Below, piece after piece: positions 8,123 to 11,863 of a stretch of 11,863 bases of DNA. Position 1 is the first letter of the stretch. Every line of letters starts with the position of its first letter. The DNA lies in the NCBI GenBank assembly GCA_947258465.1, contig CAMYIQ010000267.1, forward strand, positions 1-11,863, read 5' to 3'. The position numbers and the translations under genes are program-made. The notes under the pieces were generated by a model. That model was not told where the DNA came from. It saw only the letters and a list, made by a program, of their open reading frames with translations, and searched no databases. The DNA comes from an uncultured Erythrobacter sp. (GTDB lineage: Bacteria; Pseudomonadota; Alphaproteobacteria; Sphingomonadales; Sphingomonadaceae).

Positions 8123-10113
8123 CAGAACAGCACCCAGGTGATCGCGGCGACGAGTCCGAGAAGCATCACCAGCGCATAGCTATACAGATATCCGGTCTGG
8201 AACTTGCGAGCGCCGACCGAGCCTTTTTCGACTACCCAGGCAATGCCGTTGGGGCCGAAACGGTCGATCGTGCCGACATCGCCGAGTTTCCAGAACTGGC
8301 GGCCGAGCCAGAAGGCCGGGACCACGAAGAGATAGTGGTAGAGTTCGTCGAAATACCACTTGTTGTAGAGGAAGCGATAGATCGGGCCGAGCTGTTCGGC
8401 CGTCTTGGCCGGAATGCTGGTATCCTTGATATAGGCCAGCCAGGCGACGAACAGGCCGATAAGCATCACGATCAGCGCCGAATACTTCACCCAATAAGGC
8501 ACGGCGTGCATCGCGTGAATCAGCGGCTCGTTGTAGAAGATCGAGCTACCCCAGAACGCTGCATCGTCGAGGAAGGTCGGCGCGAATATCTGCCCGGCCA
8601 ATACGGCACCGATCGACAGCACGCCAAGTGGGACAAGCATCGAAATGGGGCTTTCATGCGGGTGATAGCCCCCCGTCGTATCCTCGCCCGCTTGTTCCGG
8701 CGTCTTGTGAACGCTGTGCTGAATGTGTTCGCTCTCGATCCAGCGCGGCTTGCCCCAGAAGGTGAGGAACATCAGACGCCAGCTATAGAAGCTGGTCAGC
8801 AGCGCGGCGAACACACCCATCCAGAAGGCGAACATGCCCAGTTCCGTGCCGCGTGCAAAGGCGACTTCGATGATCGCATCCTTCGACCAGAAGCCGGCGA
8901 ACCCAATCCCGAGGTGGTAGATGCCCACCCCGGTAATCGCCAGCGTGCCCATCATCATCGCCCAGAATGTCAGCGGGATATGCTTACGCAGGTTGCCGTA
9001 ATAGCGCATGTCCTGCTCGTGGTGCATCGCGTGGATGACCGAACCTGCGCCAAGGAACAGCAGCGCCTTGAAGAAGGCGTGCGTAAACAGGTGGAACATG
9101 GCCGCGCCGTATGCGCCCACGCCTGCCGCGAAGAACATGTAGCCGAGCTGCGAACAGGTCGAATAGGCGATGACCCGCTTGATGTCCCACTGGGTCGTGC
9201 CGACAGTGGCGGCGAAAATACAGGTGGCGGCACCGATAAAGGTCACCATGCCGAGCGCAATGGGCGCGGTTTCGAACATCGGCGATAGCCGGACGACCAT
9301 GAACACGCCGGCAGTAACCATCGTCGCAGCGTGGATCAGCGCGGATACCGGAGTTGGGCCTTCCATCGCATCGGGAAGCCAGGTGTGCAGGCCAAGCTGC
9401 GCCGATTTGCCCATCGCGCCGATGAACAGCAGGATGCACAGCACGTCCATCGTATAGACATTGTAACCAAGGAAACCGATCGTCGCCCCGCTCATGCCGG
9501 GCGCGGCGGCCAGGATCTCGCTGATCGATACAGTGTCGAACACCAGATAGGTGCCGAAAATGCCGAGCATGAAGCCGAGGTCGCCCACACGATTGACCAC
9601 GAAGGCCTTGATCGCGGCGGCGTTGGCGCTGGGCTTCTTGAACCAGAAACCGATCAGCAGGTAGCTGGCAAGGCCCACCCCTTCCCAACCGAAGAACATC
9701 TGGACCAGATTGTCGGCAGTCACCAGCATCAGCATGGCGAAGGTGAACAGCGAGAGGTAGGCGAAGAAGCGCGGCTGATCCGGGTCTTCCTCCATATAGC
9801 CCCAGCTATACAGGTGGACGAGCGCCGAGACGGTGTTGATCACTACCAGCATCACTGCGGTCAGCGTGTCGACACGCAATGCCCAGTCGAAGGTCAGCGT
9901 GCCCGACTGTACCCATTTGAGCACCGGCACGACCGTCGGTTCGTAGGTCCCGCCCACGAAACCGAGGAAGATCGGCCAGCTCAGCGCGGCGCTGACGAAC
10001 AGCGCGCCGGTCGTGATCGACTTGGCGAATATGCTCGGCGCGGCCTTATTGGTCAGACCGGCAACGATCGCCGCAAGCAGCGGCAGGAAGACGATAAGAA
10101 GGATCGGATGCAC
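8122..10113 (-). CDS. nuoL: NADH-quinone oxidoreductase subunit L
   Basis: A 663-residue subunit, the distal antiporter-like part of the complex I membrane arm, which carries the long lateral helix. Visible key residues are E144 in FFGWEGVGLASYLL, D178 in NRVGDLG, K236 in GAMGKSAQLGLHTWLPDAM, H261 in SALIHAATMV, K349 in HAFFKALLFL and K411 in FWSKDAII. It is longer than E. coli NuoL, mainly through a polar loop near residues 457-488 holding several His and ending PHESP. Such a loop is usual in alphaproteobacterial and mitochondrial relatives. The start is GTG at 10111-10113. AGGGG at 10123-10127, nine bases upstream, overlaps the 3' end of nuoK, whose stop lies six bases before the start. Confidence 0.97.
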   Translation of the reverse strand: MHPILLIVFLPLLAAIVAGLTNKAAPSIFAKSITTGALFVSAALSWPIFLGFVGGTYEPTVVPVLKWVQSGTLTFDWALRVDTLTAVMLVVINTVSALVHLYSWGYMEEDPDQPRFFAYLSLFTFAMLMLVTADNLVQMFFGWEGVGLASYLLIGFWFKKPSANAAAIKAFVVNRVGDLGFMLGIFGTYLVFDTVSISEILAAAPGMSGATIGFLGYNVYTMDVLCILLFIGAMGKSAQLGLHTWLPDAMEGPTPVSALIHAATMVTAGVFMVVRLSPMFETAPIALGMVTFIGAATCIFAATVGTTQWDIKRVIAYSTCSQLGYMFFAAGVGAYGAAMFHLFTHAFFKALLFLGAGSVIHAMHHEQDMRYYGNLRKHIPLTFWAMMMGTLAITGVGIYHLGIGFAGFWSKDAIIEVAFARGTELGMFAFWMGVFAALLTSFYSWRLMFLTFWGKPRWIESEHIQHSVHKTPEQAGEDTTGGYHPHESPISMLVPLGVLSIGAVLAGQIFAPTFLDDAAFWGSSIFYNEPLIHAMHAVPYWVKYSALIVMLIGLFVAWLAYIKDTSIPAKTAEQLGPIYRFLYNKWYFDELYHYLFVVPAFWLGRQFWKLGDVGTIDRFGPNGIAWVVEKGSVGARKFQTGYLYSYALVMLLGLVAAITWVLF

Positions 10114-10119
10114 CGTGGC

Positions 10120-10425
10120 TTACCCCTTCAGCCGGTCGACATCGTCAACCGCGATCGTGCCGCGGCCACGGAAATAGATGACGAGAATGGCGAGCCCGAC
10201 AGCAGCCTCTGCCGCAGCGACCGTCAGGACGAACATGGCGAACACCTGCCCGACCAGATCGCCAAGGAAGGCGCTGAAAGCCACCAGTTGCAGGTTTACG
10301 CTGAGCAGTATGAGTTCGATCGCCATCAGGATGACGATGATGTTCTTCCGGTTCAGGAAGATGCCCAGCACACCCAGTACGAAAAGCAGAGCGCTGACGA
10401 CGATATAGTGCTCGATGCCGATCAC
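10120..10425 (-). CDS. nuoK: NADH-quinone oxidoreductase subunit K
   Basis: A 101-residue, three-helix subunit of the complex I membrane arm, homologous to mitochondrial ND4L. The two conserved membrane glutamates needed for proton transfer are present: E37 in ILMAIELILLSVN and E73 in VAAAEAAVGLAI. The frame stays open well upstream inside nuoJ, but that extension is not NuoK-like. The family N-terminus begins at IGIEHYIVVSALLF, so the start is the GTG at 10423-10425. That start overlaps the nuoJ stop by four bases (GTGA) and has an AAGGGGG ribosome site just upstream. Length agrees with the usual 100-102 residues. Confidence 0.97.
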   Translation of the reverse strand: MIGIEHYIVVSALLFVLGVLGIFLNRKNIIVILMAIELILLSVNLQLVAFSAFLGDLVGQVFAMFVLTVAAAEAAVGLAILVIYFRGRGTIAVDDVDRLKG

Positions 10426-11045
10426 AGCTCTACCCCCTTGCCCACTTCGGGCTGTTTCATAACGGTCGCTTCGTCGGGATTGCGACGGTTCTGCTTGCCG
10501 ATATCCTGATGACCGCGCCTGCCGCCGGGGTGCTTGCGATGAGTGAGAACGATCGCCCCCACCATGGCCACCAGCAGGACGATGCCGGCAGCCTCGAAGA
10601 GGAAGACGTAATCGCTGTAGAGCAAAGCCCCGATACTGGCCGTGTTCGACGCTTCGAGCATCGGCGACGCAAGTCCATTCGCGACCCCAAGATCGAGCTG
10701 CCCGGCCTGGTAGGCCCCGATGCCGAAAATCAGCTCGGCCGCCAGGATCAGTGCGATCGCGATGCCGAGCGGAAAATTCTCGATGAATCCGGCGCGCAGT
10801 TCGGCGAAATCGATGTCGAGCATCATCACGACGAACAGGAACAGCACCGCGACCGCGCCGACATAGACGATCAGCAACAGCATCGCGATGAATTCCGCGC
10901 CCACCAGCACCATCAGGCCGCTGGCATTGAAGAAGGCGAGGATCAGCCACAGCACCGAATGCACCGGGTTGCGCGCCATGATCACCATGACGGCGCTGGC
11001 GATGACCAGTGCAGCGAACAGGTAGAAGGCGATTATCTGAATCAT
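10422..11045 (-). CDS. nuoJ: NADH-quinone oxidoreductase subunit J
   Basis: A 207-residue, five-helix membrane subunit of complex I, homologous to mitochondrial ND6. The most conserved part, TM3, reads EFIAMLLLIVYVGAVAVLFL (residues 51-70) and includes Y61. Its helix is known in other complex I structures to switch between alpha and pi-bulge forms during turnover. After the last helix (about residues 150-168) comes a positively charged, polar tail of nearly 40 residues, common in alphaproteobacterial NuoJ. The ATG at 11043-11045 follows nuoI after 27 bases, the longest intergenic gap in the window, with GGGG just upstream. The stop overlaps the nuoK start. Confidence 0.96.
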   Translation of the reverse strand: MIQIIAFYLFAALVIASAVMVIMARNPVHSVLWLILAFFNASGLMVLVGAEFIAMLLLIVYVGAVAVLFLFVVMMLDIDFAELRAGFIENFPLGIAIALILAAELIFGIGAYQAGQLDLGVANGLASPMLEASNTASIGALLYSDYVFLFEAAGIVLLVAMVGAIVLTHRKHPGGRRGHQDIGKQNRRNPDEATVMKQPEVGKGVEL

Positions 11046-11072
11046 TGGCCCCGTTTCTCGTTGGCGCGGCGG

Positions 11073-11558
11073 TTAGCGATAGGGCGCATCGGCTTCAAGG
11101 TTCGCGGCGATCGCACGCTCCCACTTGTCCCCGTTGGCCAGCAATTTCGCCTTGTCGTACAGCAATTCCTCGCGCGTTTCGGTCGCGTATTCGAAGTTCG
11201 GCCCTTCGACGACTGCATCGACCGGGCAGGCTTCCTGACAGAAACCGCAGTAAATGCACTTGGTCATGTCGATGTCATAACGCGTGGTACGACGGCTGCC
11301 GTCCTCGCGCGGTTCGCTTTCGATCGTGATTGCCTGCGCGGGGCACACGGCCTCGCACAGCTTGCAGGCGATACAGCGCTCTTCCCCATTGGGATAGCGG
11401 CGCAGCGCATGCTCACCGCGGAACCGCGGGCTGATCGGGTTCTTCTCGAACGGGTAGTTGATCGTCACCTTGGGCTTGAAGAAATACTTCAGCGTGAGGG
11501 CGTGCGCCTTCACGAACTCCCACAGGGTGAACGACTTGATCAGATGCGCGACGCTCAT
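11073..11558 (-). CDS. nuoI: NADH-quinone oxidoreductase subunit I (2x[4Fe-4S])
   Basis: A 161-residue ferredoxin-like subunit linking the peripheral and membrane arms of complex I and carrying electrons through clusters N6a and N6b. Two complete cluster motifs are present: C62, C65, C68, C72P and C101, C104, C107, C111P. The N-terminus holds an amphipathic membrane-contacting stretch (HLIKSFTLWEFVKAHALTLKY). The frame is open further upstream within nuoH, but the family start is the ATG at 11556-11558, eight bases after a GGAG. That ATG overlaps the nuoH stop by four bases (ATGA). Nothing is missing. Confidence 0.97.
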   Translation of the reverse strand: MSVAHLIKSFTLWEFVKAHALTLKYFFKPKVTINYPFEKNPISPRFRGEHALRRYPNGEERCIACKLCEAVCPAQAITIESEPREDGSRRTTRYDIDMTKCIYCGFCQEACPVDAVVEGPNFEYATETREELLYDKAKLLANGDKWERAIAANLEADAPYR

Positions 11559-11863
11559 GCGGCGGCTCCATAGTGGCCGGTGGCCATGAGATATCCGGAA
11601 ATGACGACGACGAAGCCGAGGCTGAGCGGCAGGAAGACCTTCCAGCCCAGGCGCATCAACTGATCGTAGCGATAGCGCGGAACGGTCGCCATGACCCAGC
11701 TGAACATGAAGAAGAAGAAGAACGTCTTCAGCAGGAACCAGACGATCCCCGGGATATCGAACCACGGGATCAGATCGATATCGAGCGGGGGCAGCCAGCC
11801 ACCGAAGAACAGGACCGTGTTGAGCGAGCACATCAGCAGGATGTTGGCGTATTCGCCCAGCCA
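11555..11863 (-). CDS. nuoH: NADH-quinone oxidoreductase subunit H, C-terminal part
   Basis: The last 102 residues of NuoH (homologue of ND1), which continues past the right edge. In full-length form it is the eight-helix subunit that forms the quinone-access channel where the two arms meet. The visible part begins WLGEYANILLMCSLNTVLFF, continues through a long hydrophobic helix with a run of five Phe, then the conserved VPRYRYDQLMRLGWKVFLPL block and a final helix ending GHYGAAA. The RYRYDQLM signature is diagnostic. Its stop overlaps the nuoI start (ATGA). Confidence 0.96.
   Translation of the reverse strand, partial: WLGEYANILLMCSLNTVLFFGGWLPPLDIDLIPWFDIPGIVWFLLKTFFFFFMFSWVMATVPRYRYDQLMRLGWKVFLPLSLGFVVVISGYLMATGHYGAAA
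11708..11722. repeat. (GAA)5 trinucleotide tract inside nuoH
   Basis: Five perfect GAA units on the plus strand read as five TTC (Phe) codons in nuoH, within a hydrophobic helix. Aromatic residues suit this position, so it is probably just codon preference at a Phe-rich helix. A slip by whole units would stay in frame. Confidence 0.5.

Noticed and set aside
8650..8750. His/Glu-rich loop in NuoL, considered as an insertion
   Set aside because: A polar His-containing loop ending in PHESP at this place is usual in alphaproteobacterial NuoL and keeps the frame.
3757..10509. Further long plus-strand open frames opposite coaX/birA, nuoN, nuoM, nuoL and nuoK (about 3757-5184, 5229-6617, 7079-8179, 8047-9288, 9331-10509)
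   Set aside because: All lie antisense to well-recognised genes, have skewed His/Arg/Asp/Glu composition and no family resemblance. They are explained by codon bias.
10422..10540. Polar, basic C-terminal tail of NuoJ, considered as a possible frameshift or fusion
   Set aside because: The frame ends in a perfect GTGA junction with nuoK, and similar charged tails are common in alphaproteobacterial NuoJ.
10426..10950. Upstream extension of the nuoK reading frame into nuoJ
   Set aside because: The extra residues are low-complexity Arg/Gly-rich sequence antagonistic to a membrane subunit, while nuoJ is clearly coded there in another frame. The NuoK family start is at 10425.
11559..11831. Upstream extension of the nuoI reading frame into nuoH
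   Set aside because: The extension has no NuoI similarity, and the region codes for the conserved NuoH C-terminus in another frame. The ATG at 11558 fits the family.

Overview
The window fits an alphaproteobacterium, most likely a sphingomonad of the Erythrobacter/Altererythrobacter type. This is inferred from the GC-rich coding sequence, the protein style, a DUF1467 membrane protein, and respiratory complex I genes followed directly by birA, coaX and an RNase J gene. No taxonomic search was possible.

The window is almost wholly coding, and the largest gap between genes is 27 bases. From about 1689 to the right edge, everything lies on the minus strand. Read in the direction of transcription (right to left), it runs: the 3' end of nuoH, nuoI, nuoJ, nuoK, nuoL, nuoM, nuoN, birA (biotin-protein ligase), coaX (type III pantothenate kinase), rnj (ribonuclease J) and a small two-helix DUF1467 protein. 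Most junctions overlap by 1 to 4 bases or are separated by only a few bases. That is the mark of one long, translationally coupled transcript. The nuo genes supply part of the membrane arm of NADH:quinone oxidoreductase plus the NuoI iron-sulfur subunit. The genes after nuoN are not respiratory: birA attaches biotin to carboxylase carrier protein, coaX starts coenzyme A synthesis, and rnj processes and degrades RNA.

At the left edge, one plus-strand gene enters from outside the window. It encodes a long coiled-coil protein, at least 561 residues, with a compact C-terminal domain. It meets the end of the minus-strand operon tail to tail with no base between the two stop codons. Its function is not established. 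A polarity or scaffold role is a tentative inference.

I saw no RNA genes, mobile elements, CRISPR arrays, phage genes or pseudogenes, and no stretch over 300 bases without a gene. This is mainly a housekeeping region, not an accessory island. The points most worth a second look are the coiled-coil protein, the attachment of coenzyme and RNA-decay genes to the complex I operon, and a small hairpin over the ribosome binding site of the DUF1467 gene.
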